Source: Centroberyx gerrardi (taxonomy: Eukaryota; Chordata; Actinopteri; Beryciformes; Berycidae). From it: a DNA stretch of 64,000 nt. The DNA lies in NCBI RefSeq assembly GCF_048128805.1, contig NC_135997.1, positions 6,078,116 to 6,142,115 on the forward strand. Direction: 5' to 3'. Numbering within the stretch: position 1 is the stretch's first letter; every line of letters begins with the position of its first letter. Below, in pieces: positions 38,447 through 49,000 of the stretch. The position numbers were made by a program, and so were the translations under genes. The notes beneath the pieces were generated by a model, which was not told where the DNA came from, made no database searches, and worked only from the letters and a program-made list of their open reading frames with translations.

Positions 38447-41400
38447 GCCTGCCTGTCTGTGACTAACGTGCAGAACTTACACTGTTCTGATCCGCTCAGA
38501 ATCAAACTTCACAGATATTTTCATAGTTCAGCAAGGACCTGCACTATTGTTTTTTTTTTTTTCACGAATCGGGCAAAGATTGTTGGTCCAGTCCACCAAA
38601 CTTGTCGCAGTAAAATCTTATTGGACCGGCACCACCATGTTGTCTCGAGGCAACAGCCCATGATGCCTTGCACGTAGTGTTTTAACAATGTGTTAGGGTT
38701 GTTGTTCAGGCTGTTCAGGCTCTAGTCACTAAAAATTATGCACTAGTACTTTTACTTCATAATAATTAATGGTGACTAAAACATAAACACTAGTCGCTAT
38801 TTTTAGTGACTAGTGCATTTTAGGAAATAAATGACAAATGACAATAAATGACGAAAAGACCAGGAGGATCCAAAACCATGATAAAGGATGGGCTGCTCCA
38901 TCAGCTGTTTTTCCCTTCTTTACTTCACCTGTTCTTCTCTACACTACTTCAGCTTCAGCTGCCACTACACAACATACAAAATCCATCCAAATCCATATAT
39001 TTTGTCAAATTAATTTACTGGAACTGGTTTACTCCAGTGTGTCTGTAGATTTCAACAACTTTAAGACGTTTTAATAACGTTTAATAGAAATGATAGAAAT
39101 GACCAATATGAACAAAAATACAATAAAATGTAAAAAATCATGCAGACCTATCAGAATATAAACATATAGACCTATAGAATAAAATAAATAGAATAAAAAT
39201 TGTAAGACCTCTAAAACTATTTAAACCCTAAAGGATGTTTAACAGTATTTTAGACCTTTAAAGCCTTGAATGCAGAGCATTAAATGTAAGACATTTTAAG
39301 ACTTTTCAAGGATCTGTAGATAACCTGTATTCTTTCACATAAATTGCTTGGTGAAAACTGTACATAGTTAGTTGTGTGACCAAACACTCTTTACCAGGAA
39401 AAATGTATGTTGTCATTCACCGGAGACGCGTCAGCGGGGCAGTACCCCCTGGTCCTGATGGTGGAGGACAGACTTCCCGTGCCCAAAATGAGCCACGTCA
39501 CGGACAACCGGCCGCTCAGCTCCGTCCCTGTGCACCTCTCTCTCACTGGTGAGTCTGTCTAGCTGAATAAATGGGGCAAAAGCATAGAGATTTCAGTAAG
39601 TTAGGAATTAAAGGTTAGGTGCATTCATGGCACAGCAGCAGTCTAAGCATTTCAAATCAAATCAAATGTAGGACATTTCATCCAACAATGTAACCCAAAG
39701 TGCTTCACCAACATGGTGAAACACTGTTCAGGAAATAAAGAGAATAGGCGTGCTCGACTCAAAACTTAAACTTCTTCTGGTGCCGACTCAAAAAACATAA
39801 ACTATAGAAAACTATAGCGTTTCAGAATCGCTGAGGAAGGCCAGGGGCTTCGCGTATGTTGCCGTTGCTGCTGTGCAAATTAAACACTGTCATAAATAGG
39901 CCTACATACTGCGTGAGTGTGGACATTTTTCTACAGTTTAAACACTTCAGGGTCATGAGAAAGAAAGATAATAACGGAAACATGATAACCAACATAATAA
40001 AGGGACATAAGAACAGGAGAAGTAACGTTTAAAAAGAGTAAAAGGAGTAAAAAAATATATATATAAATATACAGTATATTTTAAATTTAGGTCCTTGTTA
40101 TTCCTTGACATTTCTGTCCCATGCCATTCCTTCTCTCCTTCCTCCTTCCTTCCTTCCTTCTGCAGTTTCTCCACTGTCCACTGTGGAAATGTCATATAAT
40201 AGTCTCCAGTTTCCATTTTCAAGCTGTTCACTTACAGTTTTATCCAAATTTTAAGATACTTCCGTTTGTGTGATCTGCTTGATTTGCAATACATTTAGAT
40301 ACATTTGAATTGAATTGAATTGAATTGAATTGAACTGAACTGAACTCAATTGAATTGAATTGAATTGAATTGAATTGAATTGAACTGAATTATTCTCCTG
40401 TCTTGCAGTGGAGGAGGCGTCTTCTAGCTGCAGTGCTGAACCCATAGCTACAGGTGAAACTCCCGGGGAGGACGCAACACTATACGTTCTGCCCTACGAA
40501 GAGGTCGACCTGACCGCCAGCTTCATCTCGGAGCTGGAGAGGTGCGCCCACAGTGCCTCTTAATATTATCTTCCCAAGTATTGTCTGTGCTCTGTATTAA
40601 AAGTCAGGCCCAATGCTTAAAACACATTGTTCCAGGGGGACACACTTGTCCAAATACTTATCTTGGTGCAATCTGGTACAAGTCTGGGTTTCCTGAAAAC
40701 ACCTGAGACCCGGTTTATTAAACTACAGGCTAGACACAAAAATGATTTTTCTTTTTTGGGGCTCCACATAAAACATGGCTTCATCTGCATAGGTCCCAGA
40801 GCAAAAGAGTAAATTTTTCAGTTGCATCCTGGGCTGAAAGAGAGAGGAGAACAACATTAAAGTGGAAGGCAACTCATTTTAAGGTTTTATATAAATTATT
40901 TAGTGGCCTGGGATAGTCTTACCAGCATCTGTGCAACAATTTCCTCCCAAATCTAGAGATGTCCCAATAGTGTGATATCATGCCAATAAGGCCTGGTGTT
41001 GCCCAACTAACAAATACCAGGACTCCTACTTTGTCTAAGCTTCAGGGGCAAAGTGAACTGTATGTTATATCTACAATATACTATATAGACCTTCTTACCC
41101 AGAAAATGTACTGCATCGTTAGATTCATAAAGTACTGAAGTATTGGATACTGTTGCAATTACCTTTTCCAGTTCATTCTCTATATAGTGTAATATATCTT
41201 AATGATTATGGAGCAGGACAAACTCTTCTCTCTTATTTCTCACTATTATCTCACATGGGATACGGTAGGAGATGTTCACTAATACACAGACCAACCTGTC
41301 CCTTGATTACACCTGAATGTGTGTTAATGTATTTGTTTAGTTTAACTTTTTTAAGACTAAAACTGTTAAATTAATACAATTGTTAGTGTTACATAGTTAT

Positions 41401-43463
41401 TATTTGAATGCTGAAATTCAGTGCTGGTTGTAAAGTTTCTTCTCTCCTTGTCAGTGTGTTGGAGATAGCGGTGGTGGGCCCCCCCGCCCTCTTCAGGTCC
41501 GGCCTCAAATCAGCCGGCTCCCTGACCAACATGGACATGGCCTGGGTCCGCAGCCAGAACAAACTAGCCCCTCTCTTGCCCATCTGCTTTGCTGCTAATA
41601 CCAACAGGTAGGTGGTCCTGTGTAGCTCAAACGGTAGAGCATGGCACTAACGCTCAAAATTCAATATATACAAAAATGTGACAATACGTATCGTGGGGCA
41701 TAAAAATGAATCGTGATATTAGCTACATTTTATTCTGCTGTAGTAATCACAAATGAGACGGCTTGCCCATCACAATTTCACAAGCTCTCCATCAAAATTA
41801 TATTATTTGCACTTTGTAATGACATTTTTAAATTGTTGTTTACATTATAGAAAGCCAATGCCACTGCTAGAAAGATTTGTGGCTCAGAAATAAACATACT
41901 TCTGCACAGTCAAACTTTGTTGTCATTGAACTTTTATTTATTACATTGTGTCGTGGTTGTATCCTTATATTGTATATCGAATCTTAGCGTGACATAAGCA
42001 TATCGGGCCATCCATAAACAAATACAATGTGTGCAGTCAATGTACTGTAAGGCGCTTTGGTATGTGTACACGCAGGGTTGGGTAGGTTACTTTATGAAAA
42101 TGTATATATGTATATACGAAATGTATTCCATTACAGTTCCTGGTTACCACATCAAAACTGTAATCAGTAACATAATCTAAGGGATTACCCAAATTCAGTA
42201 CCGTATTTTGACTATTTTCAGTTACTTTCAGATTACTTAAAATTACTTAAAGGTACAAGTTTAAGTTTCTATGCAAATAGAAAATCTACCACTATTGAAA
42301 TGACCTCCTGAGTTTCTGACTTTCACTTGAAAATGAAGCTGTCTGATTTGCACCTCTTGTCTTTACAGTTTGCAGTCAGAACCCAGATGTGTGTGGCTGT
42401 ACCAAAGTAAGAACTTCAGCTCACAACTTCATAAGAATGCCAGTTATGCTTTAGTTCACAAAATACCTCTTCTATCTCTTAAAATACTTTGAAGTGGCTG
42501 ATTAGGGGGCAGGGGTGTGCACAGTTGCAGAGGCATCATATTGGTTTTGCTTTATCAATATACATTTTAGAAGATGCTTACACTTTTAAAAGAAGTCTGT
42601 GTTTTTTTCTTTCTAGGGGAAATGAAGGACCTGCCTGCCGGAACAGGTCGAGAACACAGCAAACTTCATAACATTCAAGTGTTTAGTGTGCAATTCAAAG
42701 TACTCGGTGTATACAGTACATCTCATCCTGTCTTGTCTGTCTGTTCATGAGTGTCCCCCGCTGTCTGCCTGCAGAGCTGAAGTGTGAGAAGACGGAGATG
42801 ACTCTGGTGCTCCCTGTGGCCACACTGCAGAACATCAACCTGGACGAACTGCAGCTCAACAGCCCCACCTGTCCCGTCAGCTACAACAGCACACACCTGA
42901 CCGCACGCATCTCCCTGACCGGCTGCGGCACCAAGATAGTGGTGAGAGGATCTATCTATCTATCTATCTATCTACTTTCTGAGTACTAGAATATCCTACT
43001 CAAGTAGAAGTAGTGTTACTTTTCTGATATTTTACTTAAGATAATTTAAAATGTACTCAGTAAAAGTTGTTGAGTTACTTTTTAGAAAATAGAACAATGT
43101 TAGATGTGATATTTCCCATGTAACTCTAAAAGGATGAGAGGACAGAGTTCAAACTAGATTATTTTAATTTTAGAAAATTTGTAGTAACCTATAAAGTAAC
43201 CTTTATTTTGTAATTTCCAAATTTTCCAAAGCCAGATTGTTCTTATTCAATGCGAATGGCTCCACAATTGGTCAATTTATGTTGGCCTAGTTTCTGTTGC
43301 TTATGGATGTGATTTAAAATGTAGTGAAGTACAATACTTCAGTAAAAACAGACTTAAAAGTAAAATTAGTGACTTAAAGAAATACACAAAAAAGCTACTC
43401 AACTGCAGTAACGTGACTACATGTAATTAGTTACTTCCACTGTTGTCTGTCTGTCTGTCAGTT

Positions 43464-43504
<41 letters not shown>

Positions 43505-44322
43505 GTTAACATCCAGTTACCCATCCATTCATCCTTTTCCAACTCTAGATTAAGTTCATGTCTGAGACTAGGGTTGAAATCAGAAATGCTCGATTTATAT
43601 TGATCTGAATGTGAATTTATTGATCTGAATGATTCCTCCTCCTTCTCCTCTTCCCCCCCGTCCTGCAGCACTCGGGTACAGAGCTGGTTTACACCAACAC
43701 CTTGCAGAGCGTGCGGCCCTACAGTGTGGTCAGCCGCCTGCCCTCGCTCATCCTCCCCCTGGCCTGCCGCATCCCCGGAGTCCAGGCCACGGGGCCGCAG
43801 TACAAGCTCAGCATTCCCACGGAGAAGGAGGCCTTCGGCAGCTTTCGTGTGTGGATGGAATTCCACTTCCCGGGAGACGGGCCCCTTCAAGAATTCACAC
43901 GCGTCCCCAGGTTTCGCCGCCTCCACACCTCTTCGGCTGCTGGGCGACTGCGGCGAGAGGCGCCATTGCCAAAGTCAGAAGATTTCAGCTTCCCCAGCAA
44001 GGACATCGGGTCAAAGGTCAACACGCTGGATCTCCACGTTATGTCCAACTGCAGCATAGAGCGAGCCGAGATGATGGTGGGAAAATGCGTGGAGTCGGAG
44101 ACGGAGGACTTTGTCAATTCCCACCCAATTCTGGACCAGGGGTCAGTGACAATCAACCAGTTGACTGTGAAAGTTCAATATGAGCCAGTTGAGAGGGACA
44201 GAGCTGGAATAGTCTGAAAGGGAATGTTCACTCACACAGTATAAATACTTTTGAGTGTAAATATGTTTTTGCTGTATACGTCACCTTTTAGTTTGAAGTC
44301 ATGTCATATGGAATCCAATCTC

Positions 44323-44391
<69 letters not shown>

Positions 44392-44518
44392 GGTGTACGG
44401 CTGCCAGTAGCACACTAGAGATTATTACAACAAGAAAGAATTCCAGGATCTACCGCCTTGACATGAGCTCCATAAAAGCACAAGGAACAACGGTCTGTCT
44501 GCTCTCTGCCTTCTCACT

Positions 44519-44549
<31 letters not shown>

Positions 44550-45160
44550 ACACACATACATTTTTACAGTCCCTCTCTTCTGTGTATTGTTTCTAAATCT
44601 TCCAAGATGAGTGAAAGAAGTAGAAAATAATAAAAGTAGACTATGATCTCCTTTTCTTGATTCTTGCCGCACTCCAAGTCCGCACAGAAAGTTCATTTAT
44701 TTTACATGAGATAAAAAAGTTTAGGAGCGAACGGCACGTTTCGCCTCTGCTTCTTCAGGTTCGCTCTTCCAAGAACTTTTTCTAGAGATTTGGTGTGCGG
44801 CAAGAATCAATAGTTTGCGATAGTGATCAAATGTGTAGTTATTATGTCAAGCAGCGATCCATCTCATAAAAATCGTGAATTGTGAAGTTGTAACATGTTT
44901 TTTAAGCTTTCTCTCCAAACTGTTAACTTGAATTCCTTTACTCTGTGCTGTGCAGATGTTTGTGGAGTGCACAGTGTATCTCTGCATAGCCACCTTGCCC
45001 TCTCAGGAATGCCCCGACCCATGCACTCGTTCCACTGATAACCGAGGATTGGTTGACAACGTGTTTACCACCACCTACACAATCCAATCAGGACCCATTA
45101 GCCTCGTGGTCACCACACCTGCACCAACCACAACAGCAGTCATCACTACTGCTGCTGCTG

Positions 45161-45221
<61 letters not shown>

Positions 45222-45816
45222 AACTACTGCTGCTTCTGGTACTACTACTACTGGTCCTGCTACCGTCACCACAGCTGTCCATAACACCACCACTTCACAT
45301 GGTAAGATGCATCCTCTACTGACAAAAACATGCCTCCATTTCTTTCTGTTTTGAGAATTTATGATGTGAAATATCCATCCAAATGTGTTTTTTGATTACA
45401 AGAGATTATTGGCTGTTAATGACATTGTAAATGTGCAAACAAAAAAAAATCTTCTTCGAAGTTTTCGGGAATGTTTGTACTGTTTTGAGGGAAAATTACA
45501 GAGCACAGGTGCCTTGTTTCATATCAAAATGAACATGAGAGCTATGAAAATATTTTAAAATGAAAGGCATTGGTGACTGATAGTTTGGTTGGCAAAATCC
45601 CAAGAATGTATACACACACACACACTTGCGTGCAAACAAACAGAATTATCTCTTAACTAGATTTTTATGTTTAACTATAACTCTAAATACAACTATAACT
45701 ATAGTCAACCTATTGTCTTTTCCCTTCCTCCAGCTCCAGAAGAGGCCTCAGCCATGACTGTGGGAGTGATTTGTTCTGCCATTACCATAATTCTTCAAAA
45801 TATCTTCCTTTACTGA
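32511..45816 (+). CDS. Secreted/GPI-anchored zona-pellucida-domain protein, 13 exons, uncharacterised
   Basis: Exons: 32511-32642, 33241-33431, 35439-35577, 39398-39548, 40409-40541, 41455-41607, 42369-42406, 42617-42646, 42775-42941, 43669-44141, 44393-44492, 44956-45301, 45734-45816. The frame closes at 2136 nt (711 residues). Residues 1 to about 23 are a hydrophobic signal peptide (LVLGILLQGLTLLW). Residues 24 to about 322 form a Cys-rich ectodomain with NPCPDLSGLC, CPHHIRLSVKDLDGDKVVCRF, EKCMLSF and PICFAANTN. Residues about 326-592 are a ZP module: ZP-N begins LKCEKTEMTLVLP, and ZP-C contains LHVMSNCSIERAEM, MFVECTVYLC and ECPDPC. A threonine-rich stalk with a pure poly-Thr run follows. 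The end is EEASAMTVGVICSAITIILQ plus NIFLY, short and hydrophobic with no basic tail, as expected of a GPI signal. N-glycosylation sites include NAT, NCS and NST. ZP modules polymerise in extracellular matrices and coats. From memory, fish genomes carry uncharacterised proteins with this architecture; I do not know a symbol, and function is not assigned. Confidence 0.85.
33432..35438. other. ZP gene intron 2 with retroposon relics
   Basis: The first part is unique AT-rich intron with GCTAGC/GTTAGC words near 33765-33825. A CA microsatellite at 34403-34427 is followed at 34430-34700 by an old interspersed repeat: GATTCAGCTGATCTGATG, GACAGCAAAAGCCCCGTC and AGAGGACCCGAGGGACCC are phrases common in fish retroposon relics. 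At 35090-35245 another dispersed repeat is recognisable (CACCAAATTTCATGGAAATCC and ACATAACCTCTTTGCTGGAG). Classes are not assigned, and open frames here are not genes. Confidence 0.55.
35578..39397. other. ZP gene intron 3, 3.8 kb, no gene
   Basis: At 36133-36500 the sequence looks like a diverged interspersed repeat with inverted GGAATT/AATTCC content (GGGTTGGGATCAATTCATGA at the left, ATTCCAATTCAATTCCAG at the right). A TCTG tetranucleotide run lies at 38414-38460 and a poly-T run at about 38551-38562. No exon recognised. Confidence 0.5.
38414..38460. repeat. (TCTG)n microsatellite
   Basis: About 11 tetranucleotide units, mostly TCTG, with two GCC variants near the right end. Confidence 0.95.
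40307..40390. repeat. (GAATT)n pentanucleotide repeat next to ZP-gene exon 5
   Basis: About 16 units of TTGAA/TTGAAC, with a block of GAACT variants in the middle. It ends 18 bp before ZP-gene exon 5 (40409), so the 3' splice-site tract is squeezed between the repeat and the exon. Confidence 0.95.
41619..41652 (+). mobile_element. tRNA-derived SINE head fragment
   Basis: GTAGCTCAAACGGTAGAGC at 41622-41640, followed by ATGGCACTAACGC, is the A-box half of a tRNA-like SINE promoter. It begins only about 12 bp after the donor of ZP-gene exon 6. The B-box half is missing because family-M miniature-transposon sequence follows. A matching SINE-tail phrase (TGTACTGTAAGGCGCTTTGG) appears on the other side at 42041-42060. 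Confidence 0.6.
41653..42014. mobile_element. Miniature transposon family M, inverted copy within SINE sequence
   Basis: Runs in the opposite orientation to the copy at 27541-27928 and shares CAAAAATGTGACAATACG, AATCACAAATGAGACGG, TTTAAATTGTTGTTTACAT and AGAAAGATTTGTGGCTCAG with its complement. The left terminal repeat is lost and the right one is diverged (CATATCGGGCCATCCA). Confidence 0.8.
42074..42260. mobile_element. Interspersed repeat fragment (GGGTTGGGTAGGTTACTTT type)
   Basis: Begins GGGTTGGGTAGGTTACTTT, followed by ATTCCATTACAG, AACTGTAATCAGTAAC and GGGATTACCCAA, wording I recognise as a fish dispersed repeat. It has no coding capacity and unknown class; boundaries are approximate. 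Confidence 0.45.
42950..42976. repeat. (ATCT)n microsatellite
   Basis: Six or so ATCT units start within 10 bp of the donor of ZP-gene exon 9 and run directly into the next interspersed repeat. Confidence 0.9.
42977..43443. mobile_element. Non-autonomous interspersed repeat, copy B (inverted relative of 12406-12820)
   Basis: In inverted orientation it shares with copy A: GAGTACTAGAATATCCTACT, TTACTTTTCTGATATTTTAC, GAGGACAGAGTTCAAACTAG and TAATTAGTTACTTCCAC. Its left terminus has been replaced by the ATCT run. Confidence 0.75.
43444..43505. repeat. (TGTC)n and (AATC)n microsatellites
   Basis: A short TGTC run at 43444-43460 is followed by about nine AATC units at 43466-43505, in intron 9 of the ZP gene. 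Confidence 0.92.
44319..44391. repeat. (CT)n microsatellite forming the 3' splice tract of ZP-gene exon 11
   Basis: More than 70 bases of almost pure CT, ending directly in the AG that precedes exon 11 at 44393. The last adenine before that AG is at 44318, so the branch point must lie unusually far upstream. Confidence 0.95.
44519..44557. repeat. (CA)n microsatellite
   Basis: A CA run with one TCA interruption, starting about 27 bp after the end of ZP-gene exon 11. Confidence 0.92.
45148..45252 (+). repeat. Coding (ACT)n trinucleotide repeat: poly-threonine tract
   Basis: A pure ACT run of about 19 units (roughly 45162-45220), preceded by a short GCT (alanine) run and flanked by further Thr-rich codons, lies inside exon 12 of the ZP gene. 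It encodes a mucin-like stalk likely to be O-glycosylated. Such a pure repeat is expected to vary in length between individuals. Confidence 0.92.
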
Positions 45817-45990
45817 ACACACCGGACGATGAAGATCAGCCAGAAACTGAAGATTGGGACATTTGAAAACTAAACCCTATACAAAATAGAAAACCACTGT
45901 ATACTTTGAGTTTTTTTCAGACGCACACTGCATGACTGTCAAACACCTAAGATCTTTGTACTGCTCACATTAAAGTAGTTTCTTGTCTTA
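45817..45990 (+). other. ZP gene 3' UTR, possible ATTAAA signal
   Basis: An ATTAAA hexamer at 45969-45974 follows the stop codon by about 150 bp, a variant polyadenylation signal. The cleavage site is inferred. Confidence 0.4.
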
Positions 45991-48900
45991 CCAACGCACA
46001 CTAAATGATGTGACACAGATGGGGGTGGGGGTGGGGGGGGGGGGGCGGGGTCACATCATTAAAAGATTCTTTGCTTGGATTTGGTCGTGAGGGATCTCGA
46101 TGCCCCCCCCGTCTCACCAAAACAAATGCGAAACATGACTTTGTTTTTCACCTGATTGCACAAAAATGGAGCTTGAGAAGGAAGAGAAGCTCGCAGCACT
46201 TATTGTGTGTGTAGTCATTTGTGCTGAATAAGAGAAAAAGAAGAAGGCTAGATGCCGAATTGAATTGAATAGAGAGAATGGTTTGGGAGATGGGGGCAAC
46301 ATGGGTTGTCTGTTCTGCAGAGAGTTGGAGGTAAATTATAAAGCCATAATAATAATGATAATAATAATAATGATAACAATAATAATTATTATAATAATAA
46401 GATAAGATGGCACTTTATTGATCCCCTTGGGGAAATTTAGGATAATAATAATAATAATAAGCTTTATGTATATAGCACTTTTTAAAACAACTGTTAAAAA
46501 GTGCTTTCTAAACAGTTAAGATAAATAAGTACACTGAGTATCAAAATAGTATATATCATTCCATAACCAGTAGTTTCTAAATATTTATTTTCTACCTCTT
46601 CCGCCTGGTTTCCTCAGAAGCTTTCATTGGCTATTGCCGCTCACAGTTCTCAAAACCTGTCTTAAGTATCTCACACTACAAGAGTGTTGCAGACAAAATG
46701 AAACATGTTTGAAAACCTCCAGATGTCTGAGACAACTCAAAGACCTGGTCAGTCGCTCCGACATGGGCATTTCAGACCTCAAAAGCTTGTTTGGGACAGC
46801 AAAATTGGGCTTAAAGTCATGTAGTGTGCGCCTGGCTTTACGTAAAGTGTGAAAGATACAGAATAATAATAATAATATGAGCTATAACTTTTTAATGCTG
46901 TTAAGTTCCTTTGTTCTATTCCTTGCAGAATGTGGTGTTTTTTTCCCCAATTTATTTAAACTTGACATTAAATAATAATGTTAATTATTATTATTAGTAC
47001 AATTAAGTTGACATTATGCATATAAATGTAAATACTCTAAAGACTAAAAAGCAATAAATTCTATGGACAAATCAGAAAGCTACAAAAAGATATGTAACAT
47101 TTTGTCTAGTGTTCAAAACAAGCCATTGTAAACTATTATACAGAATAATATTGTGTTTTTTTTCTAACTAGTTCGTAACGTGGTGGAACGGTTGAACCAT
47201 ATTCTATATTTACTGTACCTTGTATTGATATAGGTTGACTTTAGATAACTATAATGTTATTATAATGTTATTAAGCTTATCTTAAACTACCCTCTGACCC
47301 TCTATCATTTGATTGAAACCAAATGTAATTCATAAGATCATAATCAAAAATCAGATAATACCTTATATAATAGCTACTATAATCAAAAGTTATACAAATA
47401 AATAATAAATAACTACCTTTAAAGTTGAATGTCCACCGGGAGGGGGAATTCACATACAAACTGAACAAGAGCAAACATCAAAAATTTGCAGAGGATTATG
47501 GGAAGGTGAGAAGTTGTTAGCGTAGCGGTGGGGAGGGGTCGACCTTTCGGCTATTTTATGCACATTTTCAAGCAGCCACTGCAGGCATAAACCAATCAGG
47601 TGAATAGTGTGTGTGTCTGCTTAAGTTCCTTCACAAAACATCACAAAACTAGTTCTGCCAGGGCTTGTCATCTGTTCCTCAAATTCTGGCCGCTCACCAA
47701 AAACCTCTGCAAAATCATAACTGATAACAGATCACCCATCTGTACTTGGGGGCAGTAACAAGTTTCTGATCGCAAATCATTTGTCGCTGCCAAAGGTGGA
47801 ATACCTGCCTTGACATCACTGATTGAGGTGCGGCCAGAAGTGCAACATGGTTGAAAGTTTCAGCCCATAGAAAGCACCGCAACAATTTTCTGCCACTAGA
47901 AGCGAATGCATTCAAAAAATGTTGAAATGAAGTACAGGATTAATGCTATTCACTATATAGAAGCTGCGTAACCATGCTTACAGCTCAAAAAACATGATTT
48001 AATGCTGATTCGCTCTCTAAAGATCAAAGTTTTGAACTTGACAGGCCCTAACTCACATATCTTTTTTATCTTTAGTATTTTTAGTCATCATTTAGACAGC
48101 AGGAAATTAGCAAGGGGGACAGATTAGGGGAGACACAAGAGAGAAAGTTGTGGTTAGATTTGATCCTCAGCCAGTGGGGAAACAAACTCTGAGCTAATCC
48201 ACTCGACTATCTCTGGACACCAATATCTTGGTTTTTAAGATGGGAACTGCAGAGACAACATGCAGGCAACTGGCTCAAACTCACTGTTGCCTCTGTAACA
48301 CCTTGACTAAATGTTGATTCATGGAATTTCTAAGTGGTTTATGGTCTGAAAATCTCACTTGTCCAATGGGCAAGTTCTCCTATTTCTGGACCTGCACTCT
48401 CCCCAAGTCACTTGCTTCAATCGAGCGGTCAAGCTTTATTTCTGCCCTGTGAGACATCTTCCACCCGCTCTTGCAGACACAAGGGGTATTCTTTATTTAT
48501 GGCTTTTCACAGCTTTTGAGAGTGTAACCAACATGCTGAGCCAGCCTTGAATATGGCTGCCATGGATTTCTAGCCCCTGACAGCCCTGGTGGGGTCTAAT
48601 TCCTTCATGTCAGTTGTCTTTACAAGCTGTCACATGGTCTTTCCATAGTTGTCAGTTGCCCTATTCACAGCAGCCACTGGATAAATCTAGTATTGACATT
48701 TATCAATTCACAGGATCTGATGTAGTTATCTGTTATGCTATTTAGGATGAGAGCCAGCATGTTGTTTTACTTATTAATAAAACATTTTTAAAAAATCGTC
48801 TTTGAGGGACTTGTAAAAAAAAAAAAAAAATTCTATGTGAAATGACAATAATCCACCCGAAAATGTGCCAAAAGAGCAACATGTAAGCTGTGGTGCAGAG

Positions 48901-49000
48901 TGCAGACAAATTCTGTACTTGGTGAGACCATAAACTGACCAAAGACCTCTATATCGTATTTGTTTTCATTCTAGATGACTGACCAATCGTAATTCAGCTT
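45991..49000. other. Intergenic between ZP gene and sin3a; repeats only
   Basis: A G-rich run (46021-46050) and AATAATAAT-rich stretches at 46346-46400 and 46441-46460 occur. Two retroposon-tail phrases are seen: CACTTTATTGATCCCCTTGG at 46411-46430 and GCTTTATGTATATAGCAC at 46461-46478. A poly-A run lies at about 48817-48830. No coding exon was recognised, and the open frames at 46634-46852 and 48334-48550 have no recognisable features. Confidence 0.5.

Noticed and set aside
41622..41652. tRNA gene
   Set aside because: Only the A-box half resembles tRNA, with no acceptor pairing or B box; it is a SINE fragment.
43498..43926. 142-codon minus-strand open frame
   Set aside because: It overlaps exon 10 of the ZP gene on the other strand and has no recognisable domain; it is a shadow of the GC-rich coding exon.
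44140..44217. Ending the ZP protein at the in-frame stop at 44215-44217 by reading through exon 10
   Set aside because: A GTCAGT donor after 44141 joins in phase to exon 11 and restores the expected ZP-C continuation (CTAASSTLEI, then MFVECTVYLC); the read-through lacks the final ZP-C cysteines. A truncated isoform remains possible but is unsupported.
45075..45322. Antisense and shifted frames giving poly-Val, poly-Ser or poly-Leu
   Set aside because: Shadows of the ACT repeat in exon 12; the + strand threonine frame continues the ZP protein across both splice sites.
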